A DNA stretch of 64,000 nt from Sphingomonas morindae (lineage in GTDB: Bacteria > Pseudomonadota > Alphaproteobacteria > Sphingomonadales > Sphingomonadaceae). Positions 34,163 to 42,685 of the stretch are shown in pieces. Within the stretch, counting starts at the first letter, position 1. Each line of letters begins with the position of its first letter. The stretch covers positions 1,258,501-1,322,500 of the forward strand of contig NZ_CP084930.1 in assembly GCF_023822065.1 (NCBI RefSeq). Reading direction: 5' to 3'. Under the pieces are notes generated by a model, which had not been told where the DNA came from, did not search any database, and was given only the letters and a program-made list of their open reading frames with translations. The position numbers and the translations under genes are program-made.

Positions 34163-36397
34163 CTAGAGCAGGCGGTCGATGGTGATCGGCAGGCTGCGCT
34201 CGCGGCGGCCGGTCGCGTGGAAAATGGCATTGGCCACCGCCGCCGCCGTGCCGACGATGCCAATCTCGCCCAGGCCCTTGATCCCCATCGGGTTCACCTC
34301 CGGATCGGGCTCGTCCACGAAGACCACGTCGATATCGGCGATATCGGCATGGGCGGGCACATGATACTCCGCCAGATTATGGTTCATGAACCGGCCCAGC
34401 CGGTGATCGGCCATGGTTTCCTCGTGCAGCGCCATGCCGATGCCCATCACCACGCCGCCCAGAATCTGGCTGCGCGCCGTCTTGGGGTTGATGATGCGGC
34501 CCGCCGCCACCGCCGCGGTGACGCGGGTGACGCGGATCTGTCCCAAAGCCTCGTCCACCTTCACCTCGACAAACACCGCCTGGTGCGTGTTGCGCGCCTT
34601 TTTGGGGGCGGCGAGCTGATCGGGGCTGTTGCTTTCCTCCGCCTCGATCGGGCCGCCCTCGCCATGGACGAGATCGGTCAGATCGATCGCGCGGGACGGA
34701 TCGCTTTTGAGCCGGATCGTACCGCCGACAAATTCCACCTGCTCGATGCCGGCATTGGCGAGCGGGCTCTGCTCACGCCGGCGCGCGGCGGAGAGCAGCT
34801 TCTCCCGCAGGCTGCCACAGGCCAGCAGCAGCGCGTTGCCGATCGAGGCCGCGCCCCAGCTGCCGCCTTCCACCGGCGCCTTGGGCAGCGACGAATCGCC
34901 CAGCCGCGCGTCGATCCGGTCGACCGGCAACCCCAATTCCTCCGACGCGATCTGCGTCATGATCGTATAGGTGCCGGTGCCGATGTCGGCGGAGGCGTTG
35001 GCCACCTCGAGCCGCCCGTCCAGGCCCAGCCGCGCGCGCACCGTATGTGCCTGGAACAGGCTTTCCCAGACGCCCGTCGCCATGCCCCAGCCGACCAGCT
35101 CGCGGCCGTCCTTCATCGATCGCGGCGCCATGCTGCGCTTGCCCCAGCCGAAGCGCTCGGCGCCGATGCGGTACGCCTCCTTCAGCGCCTTGGAGGTGTA
35201 GGGCTGGTCGGTGATCTGGTCCTTGTCCGAATAATTGGCGAGGCGCAGCGCCAGCGGATCCATGTTCGCGGCATAAGCCAGCTCGTCCATCGCGATCTCG
35301 AAGAGATTGAGCGAGGTGGCCGCGCCGGGCGCGCGCATCGATCCCGGCGTATAGGTGTCGATCGGCGCGACGCGGTAATCCAGGCGAACATTGTCGCACG
35401 CATAGATGCGCGCCGGCCAGTCGACGATATTCTCGGCGAAGGTCTCGAAGCGGGAGGTGACGCCGGTGCAATCGGCGTTGATCGCCTGGAGCCGGCCATC
35501 CTCGTCCGCGCCGAGCGCGATGTCGAACGCGACATGGGGGCGGTATTGATGCGAGAACATCTGCTGCCGCGTCATCACCACTTTGACCGGGCGATCGACC
35601 TTGCGCGCCGCCAGCGCCGCCAGCGCGAGCTGATATTGCGGCCGCAGCCCCGAGCCGAAGCCGCCGCCCATGAAGGGCGCGACCACCTCCACCTGGTCGG
35701 GCTCGAGCCCGAACACGCCCGCCAGATAATCGCGGCTGTTCTGCGAGCCCTGGGTCTTGTCATGCACCAGCAGGCTGCCGTCCGGCCGCCACAGCGCGGT
35801 GGCGGCGTGCGGCTCCATCGGATTGTGATGCTCGAAGGCGAGGCGATATTCGCCCTCCACGCGCACCGGCGCGGCGGCAAAGGCCTCGGCGAAATCGCCG
35901 CGCGACTTCTCGGGCGAATAGGTGCCGTCGCCCTTGGGGTTGAAGGCCTCCGCCCGGGCATGGTCGATATCCGTCTGGTGCGGGGCGGATTCGTAGCGGA
36001 TGCGCACCAGCCGCGCGCCGTGGCGCGCCGCCTCGAAGCTTTCCGCCACCACCAGCGCCACCGGCTGCTGCGCCCAGCGCACCTCATCGGTATCGAGCAC
36101 GCGATAGGGCGAGCCCTTGGGCGCCACCATATCGTGCCACGCCTTGTCGGCCTCCACATAGGCCGGGCGGTTGGCGTGGCTCAGCACGGTGAGCACGCCG
36201 GGCAGCGCCTCGGCCGCGCTGCCGTCGATCTCGACGATCCGGCCGCGCGTGATCGCGCTCGACACGATCACGCCATAGACCAGCCCTTCATGCGGGAAAT
36301 CGGCGGTGTAGCGCGCGGTCCCAGTGGTCTTCAGCCGGCCGTCGACGCGGCTGAGGGGATCGCCGATGCGGCTCATCTGGGGGGCGTGGGTGGCCAT
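34163..36397 (-). CDS. molybdenum-binding subunit of a PaoABC-like aldehyde oxidoreductase
   Basis: This 744-residue large subunit of the xanthine oxidase family binds the molybdenum-MCD cofactor and hydroxylates aldehydes or heterocycles. Family landmarks are RIDGLPLSRVDG-like start (GDPLSRVDGRLKTTGTARY), VAPFMGGGFGSGLRPQYQ, GSMRAPGAATSLNLFEIAMD and QIASEELGLPVDRID. The C-terminal KGLGEIGIVGTAAAVANAI carries the catalytic Glu. Segments resemble PaoC (YagR) of E. coli. The ATG at 36397 follows GGAGAGAC. It starts 11 bases after the FAD subunit gene. No PaoD or XdhC-type cofactor-insertion chaperone gene is seen next to it. Confidence 0.9.
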   Translation of the reverse strand: MATHAPQMSRIGDPLSRVDGRLKTTGTARYTADFPHEGLVYGVIVSSAITRGRIVEIDGSAAEALPGVLTVLSHANRPAYVEADKAWHDMVAPKGSPYRVLDTDEVRWAQQPVALVVAESFEAARHGARLVRIRYESAPHQTDIDHARAEAFNPKGDGTYSPEKSRGDFAEAFAAAPVRVEGEYRLAFEHHNPMEPHAATALWRPDGSLLVHDKTQGSQNSRDYLAGVFGLEPDQVEVVAPFMGGGFGSGLRPQYQLALAALAARKVDRPVKVVMTRQQMFSHQYRPHVAFDIALGADEDGRLQAINADCTGVTSRFETFAENIVDWPARIYACDNVRLDYRVAPIDTYTPGSMRAPGAATSLNLFEIAMDELAYAANMDPLALRLANYSDKDQITDQPYTSKALKEAYRIGAERFGWGKRSMAPRSMKDGRELVGWGMATGVWESLFQAHTVRARLGLDGRLEVANASADIGTGTYTIMTQIASEELGLPVDRIDARLGDSSLPKAPVEGGSWGAASIGNALLLACGSLREKLLSAARRREQSPLANAGIEQVEFVGGTIRLKSDPSRAIDLTDLVHGEGGPIEAEESNSPDQLAAPKKARNTHQAVFVEVKVDEALGQIRVTRVTAAVAAGRIINPKTARSQILGGVVMGIGMALHEETMADHRLGRFMNHNLAEYHVPAHADIADIDVVFVDEPDPEVNPMGIKGLGEIGIVGTAAAVANAIFHATGRRERSLPITIDRLL

Positions 36398-36408
36398 ATC
36401 GTCTCTCC

Positions 36409-37425
36409 TCAGGCGATGCGCTTGTCGGCGATCGGCTGGGGCGTGCCCGCCGCCGCCTGGCCGAGGGCGCGCACGATCGCGCGCCGCACCATCTCGATCT
36501 TGAAGTCGTTGCCGCCCTGGCCCACCGCGCCCTTCACCAGCCGCGCGGCGGCGGCCTCGAACGCCGCCTCGTCCTCGGCCGCCCGGCCGACGAGCAGCGC
36601 CTCCGCCTCGGGCCGGCGCCACGGCTTGTGCGCCACGCCGCCCAGCGCGATCCGCGCCTCGCGCACCTCGCCCGCCTCGATCCGCAGCGCCACCGCCACC
36701 GAGACCAGCGCGAAGGCATAGGACAGACGATCGCGCAGCTTCAGATAGGTCCAGTGCGGCCCGCAGTCGAACGGATCGATATCGATCGCGGTGACGATCT
36801 CGCCTGGCGCCAAATTGGTGTCGCGGCTGGGATCATCGCCCGGCAGCCGGTGATAATCGGCAAATTCGACGATCCGCTCGCCGTCCGGCCCGTGCAGCTT
36901 GACGCGCGCCGCCAGCGCCGCCAGCGCCACGCACATGTCGCTGGGATGGGTGGCGATGCACTGGTCCGACGCGCCGAGGATCGCGTGGATGCGGTTGACG
37001 CCGCCCAGCGCGCCGCAGCCGCTGCCGGGCTCGCGCTTGTTGCAGGGCGTCGCCACGTCGTAGAAATAATAGCAGCGCGTCCGCTGGTTGAGATTGCCGC
37101 CATTGGTGGCGGCGTTGCGCAGCTGGGCGCTGGCGCCGGCGAGAATGGCGCTGGCCAGCAGGGGAAAGCGCTCCGCCACGCGCGGATCATAGGCCGTGTC
37201 GGCATTGGTGACGAGCGCGCCCAGGCTCAGCGCCCCGCCCTCGCCCTCGCGAATCTCGGACAGCGGCAGGCGGCGCAGATCGACCAGCAGATCGGGCGAC
37301 TCGACGCCTTCCTTCATCAGATCGACGATATTGGTGCCGCCCGCGATCGCACGGGTGCCGGGGCGCGCCAGCAGCGCGGCGGCATCGGCGATGGTCGCCG
37401 GGCGGGCATAGGCGAAGCGGTTCAT
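36409..37425 (-). CDS. FAD-binding subunit of a PaoABC-like aldehyde oxidoreductase
   Basis: This 338-residue medium subunit has the FAD-binding loop RAIAGGTNIVDLMKEG, GGNLNQRTRC and the C-terminal CO dehydrogenase flavoprotein domain (LGGVAHKPWRRPEAE). It holds a distinctive insert, TRCYYFYDVATPCNKREPGSGC, that matches E. coli PaoB (YagS), where the cysteines bind an additional [4Fe-4S] cluster. It would pass electrons from the 2Fe-2S subunit to FAD. The start ATG at 37425 overlaps the small subunit stop as ATGA. It is the second gene of a three-gene operon. Confidence 0.9.
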   Translation of the reverse strand: MNRFAYARPATIADAAALLARPGTRAIAGGTNIVDLMKEGVESPDLLVDLRRLPLSEIREGEGGALSLGALVTNADTAYDPRVAERFPLLASAILAGASAQLRNAATNGGNLNQRTRCYYFYDVATPCNKREPGSGCGALGGVNRIHAILGASDQCIATHPSDMCVALAALAARVKLHGPDGERIVEFADYHRLPGDDPSRDTNLAPGEIVTAIDIDPFDCGPHWTYLKLRDRLSYAFALVSVAVALRIEAGEVREARIALGGVAHKPWRRPEAEALLVGRAAEDEAAFEAAAARLVKGAVGQGGNDFKIEMVRRAIVRALGQAAAGTPQPIADKRIA

Positions 37426-37940
37426 CGCGCGGACTCCGCCAGCACCTGCTCGATCGCGTCGGCGATGTTCGTATAGGCGCCGCAGCGGCAGATATTGCCG
37501 CTCATCAGCTCGCGAATCTCCTCGCGGCTCGTGGCCCGGCCCTCGGCGATCAGCCCCGCCGCCGAACAGATCTGGCCGGGCGTGCAGAAGCCGCACTGAA
37601 AGGCATCGTGATCGATAAAGGCCTGTTGCAGCGGATGGAGCGCATCCGGCGTGCCCAGCCCCTCGATGGTGGTGATGTCGGCGCCGTCGCGGGTGACGGC
37701 GAGGCTGAGGCAGGAGTTGATCCGCTTGCCATCCACCAACATGGTGCAGGCGCCGCATTGACCGTGATCGCAGCCCTTTTTCGAGCCGGTCAGGCCCAGC
37801 CGCTCGCGCACCAGATCCAGCAGCGTCACCCAGGGTTCGATGGTGAGGCTGTGCGCCGTGCCGTTGACGGTGAGCGTGACGTCCACACCGTCCCGCGACG
37901 ACGCTTCGTCCACGCGTCGTTCGTCCGCCAGCAAGGTCAT
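37422..37940 (-). CDS. 2Fe-2S subunit of a PaoABC-like aldehyde oxidoreductase
   Basis: This 172-residue small subunit has a plant-ferredoxin-like 2Fe-2S domain (GSKKGCDHGQCGACTMLVDG...NSC) followed by a second 2Fe-2S helical domain (CGFCTPGQI...GNICRCGAY). The sequence is closest in pattern to PaoA (YagT) of E. coli. Unlike PaoA it starts directly with a short polar N-terminus and has no Tat twin-arginine signal, so the complex is probably cytoplasmic. I chose the ATG at 37940 because GGAG lies about eight bases upstream. The first gene of the operon, it lies about 240 bases downstream of the RND gene in the transcribed direction. Confidence 0.9.
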   Translation of the reverse strand: MTLLADERRVDEASSRDGVDVTLTVNGTAHSLTIEPWVTLLDLVRERLGLTGSKKGCDHGQCGACTMLVDGKRINSCLSLAVTRDGADITTIEGLGTPDALHPLQQAFIDHDAFQCGFCTPGQICSAAGLIAEGRATSREEIRELMSGNICRCGAYTNIADAIEQVLAESAR

Positions 37941-38040
37941 GCCGATCTCCACTTGTCCTGGGTTAGGGCTCAAGCGGAAAGCGCCGCAGCGCGCCAAGGG
38001 TTCCGAAGCTTTCCGACGAGATCCGCGCGGCAGCGGCGAG

Positions 38041-38112
38041 GCGACGGGCGGCCGCGATCCGGCCGATTATGCGGCTCTCGGACGTATCGCCCGATCGCTG
38101 GCCGCCCGTCGC
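38041..38112. repeat. perfect 13-base inverted repeat upstream of the Mo-hydroxylase operon
   Basis: GCGACGGGCGGCC (38041-38053) and GGCCGCCCGTCGC (38100-38112) are exact inverted repeats 46 bases apart, with smaller inverted repeats inside. They lie in the 236-base gap between the RND stop and the 2Fe-2S subunit start. The loop is long for a terminator. They could be operator half-sites or part of a leader structure; otherwise I see nothing in this gap. Confidence 0.5.
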
Positions 38113-38176
38113 GAAAAGCACCCACCTCCTGCGAGCGTTGCCGGCCTAGCCCAGTCGCGGCTATCCCGCAAGCGTC

Positions 38177-41100
38177 TTAAGCGGCTCGGCCCTTTCGCGA
38201 AAACCGGTCGGACAGACTGCGGATGCCGACATAGAAGAAGGGCACGAAAAAGATCGCCAGCACGGTCGCGGTGATCATCCCGCCGACCACCGCCGTGCCG
38301 AGCGCGATCCGGCTCTGCGCGCCCGCGCCGCTCGACAGGGCCAGCGGCAGCGTGCCCGCGATAAAGGCGAGCGAGGTCATCAGGATCGGCCGCAGCCGCA
38401 AGCGCGCCGCCTCCACCGCCGCCTCGTGCGCCGATTTGCCGTGCTGGGTCTCGGCGACGAGCGCGAACTCGACGATGAGGATGGCGTTCTTGGCCGCCAG
38501 CCCGATCGTGGTGAGCAGCCCGACCTGGAAATAGACATTGTTGTCAAGGCTGCGCAGCATCACCGCCAGCACCGCGCCGATCACGCCCAGCGGGATCACC
38601 ATCAGCACCGAGAAGGGGATGGACCAGCTCTCGTACAGCGCGGCGAGGCAGAGGAAGATCACCAGGATCGAGACGCCGTACAGCAGCGGCGCCTGCCCGG
38701 TGGAGATATTCTCCTGATATGACAGTCCGGACCAGCTGGTCGAGGCGCCGGGCACCGTCTTCTGCACCAGCTCGAGGATGCGCTTCATGGCATCGCCCGA
38801 GCTGCGATTGCCCGCCGCCTGGCCCTGGATCTCAAAGGAGGAGATGCCGTTGAAGCGCTGCAGCGTGCTCGGCGCGCGCGTGAAGCTGGTGCTGGCGATC
38901 GCCGAGAAGGGCGCCATGCTGCCATCGTCGGCGCGGACATGCCAGGCGTTGAGGCTCTCGGGCGTGTCGCGGAACGGCGCGTCGCCCTGCATATAGACGC
39001 GCTTGACCCGCCCGCGATCCACGAAATCGTTGATATAGGTGCCGCCCCAGGCCGCCGACAGCGTGCTGTTCACATTGGCCTGGGTGAGGCCCAGCGCGCC
39101 CACCTTGCTGTTGTCCACCGTCACCTGAAGATGCGGCGTATCCTCCAGCGATCCCAGCCGCACCGCCGTCAGCAGCGGATCGGCATTGGCGGCGGCCAGC
39201 AGCCGGTCCTTGGCGGCGGTGAAGGCCTCGGGGCTCAGCCCGCCCTGGTTCATCAGCTCCAGCGTGAAGCCGTTGGTCTGCCCGAAGCCGCTGATCGGCG
39301 GCGGCAGCACGGTGATGATCTGGGCATCGCGCATGCCCTTGAGCGCCACCTGCGCGCGCGCGACCACCGCGGTCGAGCTGTTCTCGCGCCCGGGCCGATC
39401 GTCCCAGGGCTTGAGCATCAGGAAGGCCTGGCCGACATTCTGGCCGGTGCCGTTGAAGTTGCGGCCGGAATTGGCGAACATGCCGTCGACATTATGCTCG
39501 CTGCCGAGGAAATATTTTTCCACGGCGGCGGCCGCCGCCTCGGTGCGGTCGCGCGTGGTGCCGGGCGGCAGCTGATATTGCACGATCGCCTGGCCGATAT
39601 CCTCGGTGGGCAGAAAGCCGGTCGGCAGCCGCACGAAAAAGAGCGCGAGCAGCGCCACGATCAGCACGAAGCCCGCCAGCATCCAGCGGCCATGGGCGAG
39701 GCCCTTCTCCACGCCCGACACATAGCGCTCGGTCATGGCGTCGAAGCGGCGATCGAAGCCGGCGAAGAAGCGCCGCAGCGCGCGCGTCGGCGCCGAGCCC
39801 GGGTGCGCCTCGCGCGCTTCCCGCAATTCCCATTTCGGCTTGAGCAGCTTGGCGCACAGCGCCGGGGTCAGGATCAGCGCCACCGCCACCGACAGCGCCA
39901 TCGAGGAGACGATCGTCACCGAGAATTGCCGATAGATGGTGCCGATCGAGCCGCCGAAAAACGCCATGGGCAGGAACACCGCCGCCAGCACCATGGCGAT
40001 GCCGATCAGCGCGCCCGAAATCTCGTCCATCGATTCGACCGTGGCGTCGAGCGCGGACAGGTGCTTTTCCTCCATCACCCGCTCGACATTCTCGACCACG
40101 ACGATCGCATCGTCGACGAGCAGGCCGATCGCCAGCACCATGCCGAACAGGGTGAGCGTGTTGATCGAGAAGCCGGTGGCGGCGAGCACCGCGAAGGTGC
40201 CGAGCAGCACCACCGGGATCGCGATCGCCGGCACCAGCGTGGCGCGCCAATCCTGGAGGAACAGGAACATGATCAGCACGACGAGCAGGATAGCCTCGAA
40301 CAGCGTCTTCTCGACCTCGTGGATCGACAGTTCGATGAAGGCGGTGGAGTCGCGCACATAGGCGACCTGGAAGCCGGGCGGGAAGGTGCTCCGCATCGAC
40401 TCGACCTTGGCCTTCACCGTCTCCGCCGTCTCCAGCGCGTCGGCGCCGGGCGCGAGCGAGATGGCGAGGCCCGAGCCGGGGTGGCGATTGTAGCGGACAA
40501 AGGAGCTGTAATCCTGGTCGCCCAGCTCCACCCGCGCCACGTCGCCGATCCGCACGACCGCGCCATTGGGCTGGGTCTTGAGGATGATGTCGCGGAATTC
40601 CTGCGGCTTGGTCAGCCGCGACTGGGCGGTGACGGTGGCGTTGAGCGCCGCGCCCGGGGCGAGCGGCAGCCCCCCGATCTGGCCGGCGGACACCTGGACA
40701 TTCTGCGCCTGCACGGCCGTCTGCACGTCGCTGGGCATCAGCTGGTTGGCGGCGAGCTTGTACGGATCGAGCCAGATCCGCATCGCATATTGCGATCCGA
40801 ACGCGGTGATCTCGCCCACGCCGGGCAGGCGCGACAGCGGATCCTGGAGCGTCGAGCCGTTGAAATCGGACACGTCGGAGGAGGTGCTCCGATCGGTCGC
40901 GTCATAGACCGCGACGATCATCAGAAAGTCGGGCGAGCGCTTGGTGACGGTGAGGCCCTGCTGCTGGACCTGGGTGGGCAGGCGCGGCAGCGCCTGCTGC
41001 ACCTTGTTCTGCACCTGCACCTGGGCGATGTCCGGGTTGGTGCCGTTGGCGAAGGTGACGGAAATCGTCACCGATCCCGCGTCGCTCGACGTGCTCTGGA

Positions 41101-41335
41101 AATAGAGCAGCCCGTCCAGTCCCGACAGCTGCTGCTCGATCACCTGCGTCACGCTATCCTGCAGCACCTGCGCCGAGGCGCCCGGATAGGTGGCGTTGAT
41201 GCCGACGGTGGGCGGCGACACATCGGGATATTGCGCGATCGGCAACAGGTTGAAGCTGCCGATGCCGGCCAGCATCAGCACGAGCGCGATCACCCATGCG
41301 AAAATGGGCCGCGCGATGAAATAGCGGGCGATCAC
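38177..41335 (-). CDS. RND multidrug efflux permease (HAE1/AcrB type)
   Basis: This 1052-residue inner-membrane proton-driven pump is about the length of AcrB and MexB. It begins MIARYFIARPIFAWVIALVL and has 12 membrane helices with two large periplasmic loops. Family motifs include YPDVSPPTVGINATYPGASA, GMVLAIGLLVDDAIVVVENV with the paired Asp of the proton path, and LPPISGFGQTNGFTLELMN in the substrate pocket. It forms a tripartite pump with the adaptor encoded upstream, whose stop overlaps its ATG. No outer-membrane channel gene follows, so an unlinked TolC/OprM homologue must serve. The range of exported drugs cannot be read from the sequence. Confidence 0.96.
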   Translation of the reverse strand: MIARYFIARPIFAWVIALVLMLAGIGSFNLLPIAQYPDVSPPTVGINATYPGASAQVLQDSVTQVIEQQLSGLDGLLYFQSTSSDAGSVTISVTFANGTNPDIAQVQVQNKVQQALPRLPTQVQQQGLTVTKRSPDFLMIVAVYDATDRSTSSDVSDFNGSTLQDPLSRLPGVGEITAFGSQYAMRIWLDPYKLAANQLMPSDVQTAVQAQNVQVSAGQIGGLPLAPGAALNATVTAQSRLTKPQEFRDIILKTQPNGAVVRIGDVARVELGDQDYSSFVRYNRHPGSGLAISLAPGADALETAETVKAKVESMRSTFPPGFQVAYVRDSTAFIELSIHEVEKTLFEAILLVVLIMFLFLQDWRATLVPAIAIPVVLLGTFAVLAATGFSINTLTLFGMVLAIGLLVDDAIVVVENVERVMEEKHLSALDATVESMDEISGALIGIAMVLAAVFLPMAFFGGSIGTIYRQFSVTIVSSMALSVAVALILTPALCAKLLKPKWELREAREAHPGSAPTRALRRFFAGFDRRFDAMTERYVSGVEKGLAHGRWMLAGFVLIVALLALFFVRLPTGFLPTEDIGQAIVQYQLPPGTTRDRTEAAAAAVEKYFLGSEHNVDGMFANSGRNFNGTGQNVGQAFLMLKPWDDRPGRENSSTAVVARAQVALKGMRDAQIITVLPPPISGFGQTNGFTLELMNQGGLSPEAFTAAKDRLLAAANADPLLTAVRLGSLEDTPHLQVTVDNSKVGALGLTQANVNSTLSAAWGGTYINDFVDRGRVKRVYMQGDAPFRDTPESLNAWHVRADDGSMAPFSAIASTSFTRAPSTLQRFNGISSFEIQGQAAGNRSSGDAMKRILELVQKTVPGASTSWSGLSYQENISTGQAPLLYGVSILVIFLCLAALYESWSIPFSVLMVIPLGVIGAVLAVMLRSLDNNVYFQVGLLTTIGLAAKNAILIVEFALVAETQHGKSAHEAAVEAARLRLRPILMTSLAFIAGTLPLALSSGAGAQSRIALGTAVVGGMITATVLAIFFVPFFYVGIRSLSDRFSRKGRAA

Positions 41336-42561
41336 TTGCCGGCCGCAGGCGTGGGCTTGCCGGCCTTGGCCTTGTCGGCCTGCTCCATCGCCCCCTTGGG
41401 CGGCGCGGTGACAAGCGCGCCTTCCGCCGCCGAGCCCGTCGCCGCCACCGGCCGCACGACGCTGCCGGGCTTGGCCTTGCCGGCGCCTTCGATGATGACG
41501 CGATCACCGGAGCGCAGGCCCTTGGTGACGATCCAGCGATTGTTGCGCAGCCCCTCGGTCTCGATGTCGCGCGTCACCACCTTGTTGTCCGGCCCCACCA
41601 CCAGCACCGAGGCGTCGCCGCGCGGGCTCTGCTGCACCGCCTGGGGCGGCAGCGCGATCACGTTGCGCGCGCGCACCGGCGTCACCACCGCGCGCACGAA
41701 CATGCCGGGCAGCAGCAGGCCCTGGGGATTGGCGAAGCGCGCGCGCAGCGCGACGGCGCCGGTCGAGGGATCGACCGTCACCTCGTTGAACAGCAGCTGG
41801 CCGCGCACGCCATAATCGCTGCCATCCTCCAGCCGCAGCCGCACCGGCGCGGTGGCCGGCAGCGCGCCGCCGTCCATCAGCGCCCGGCGCAGCGCCAGCA
41901 GCTGGGTCGAGGATTGCTGGATATCGACGAAGATCGGGTCGAGCGTCTGGATGGTGGCGAGCGCGGTCGTCTGGCTCGCGCTGACGAGCTGCCCCGCCGT
42001 CACCAGCGAGCGACCGATCCGGCCGCTGATCGGCGCGCGAATGAGCGTGAAGCCGAGATTGACCTGCGCGCTCTGGAGCGCGGCGTCGGTCTGCTCGATC
42101 GCGGCGCGCGCCTGGCCGGCGGCGGCGCGGGCATCATCCGCATCCTGCCGCGCGACCGCGTTGATCTTCTCGAGATCGGTATAGCGCCCGGCCTTGAGCT
42201 CGGCCGAAACCGCCGCCGCCCGCGCACTGGCGAGATTGCCGCGCGCCTGACCCACCGCGGCGCGATAGAGCCGCGGATCGATCTGGTAGAGCGGCTGGCC
42301 GGCGTGGACGATGCCGCCTTCGGTGAACAGCCGCTTGAGCAGAATGCCGCTCACCTGCGGCCGCACGTCGGAGCTGAGCGTCGGGCTGGTACGGCCCGGC
42401 AGCTCCATCTCGAGCGGCACGGTGGTCAACTGCGCGGTGATGACACCCACCTCGGGCGGCTGCGGCTTGGCCGGCGGCGCCTGCTTGGCGCAGGCCGCCA
42501 GCGCTCCGCCCAACGCGAGGATCGACAGAAGGGGCGCGCGGCGGTGGCGGGTAACGGGCAT
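41332..42561 (-). CDS. RND efflux periplasmic adaptor (lipoprotein)
   Basis: This membrane fusion protein of 409 residues links the RND pump to an outer-membrane channel. The lipoprotein signal ends GGALAAC (Cys24). Next come the beta-barrel/lipoyl region (VHAGQPLYQIDPRLYRA), a helical hairpin (QARGNLASARAAAVSAELKAGRYTDL) and the second lipoyl half (IRAPISGRIGRSLVTAGQLV). The C-terminal domain includes VPPQAVQQSPRG-like LPPQAVQQSPRGDASVLVV. Its ATG at 42561 is the first of a two-gene operon with the permease. No regulator gene is adjacent. The 3' extension after about residue 370 is Ala/Lys-rich and probably disordered. Confidence 0.93.
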   Translation of the reverse strand: MPVTRHRRAPLLSILALGGALAACAKQAPPAKPQPPEVGVITAQLTTVPLEMELPGRTSPTLSSDVRPQVSGILLKRLFTEGGIVHAGQPLYQIDPRLYRAAVGQARGNLASARAAAVSAELKAGRYTDLEKINAVARQDADDARAAAGQARAAIEQTDAALQSAQVNLGFTLIRAPISGRIGRSLVTAGQLVSASQTTALATIQTLDPIFVDIQQSSTQLLALRRALMDGGALPATAPVRLRLEDGSDYGVRGQLLFNEVTVDPSTGAVALRARFANPQGLLLPGMFVRAVVTPVRARNVIALPPQAVQQSPRGDASVLVVGPDNKVVTRDIETEGLRNNRWIVTKGLRSGDRVIIEGAGKAKPGSVVRPVAATGSAAEGALVTAPPKGAMEQADKAKAGKPTPAAGK

Positions 42562-42617
42562 GGCGGGCCTCTGTCTAGGTCGTGTTTCCCGCCTATGTCA
42601 GGGGAGAAATGCGGCAC

Positions 42618-42658
42618 AATCAAAGAAAAGGGCGGCCGGCGCCTGGCACCGGCCGCCC
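42618..42658 (-). terminator. intrinsic terminator after the TonB-dependent receptor gene
   Basis: On the minus strand a perfect 10-base-pair stem (42649-42658 with 42630-42639) and a 9-base loop are followed by TTTTCTTTGATT. The structure starts about 28 bases after the receptor stop. It separates the receptor from the adaptor and RND genes downstream. Confidence 0.8.
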
Positions 42659-42685
42659 CTCAAACGGGCGAGGATCGGATCCGGC

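Noticed and set aside
38939-41815. A long plus-strand open frame opposite the RND permease
   Set aside because: It is a low-complexity, His/Arg/Gln-rich shadow of the pump gene.
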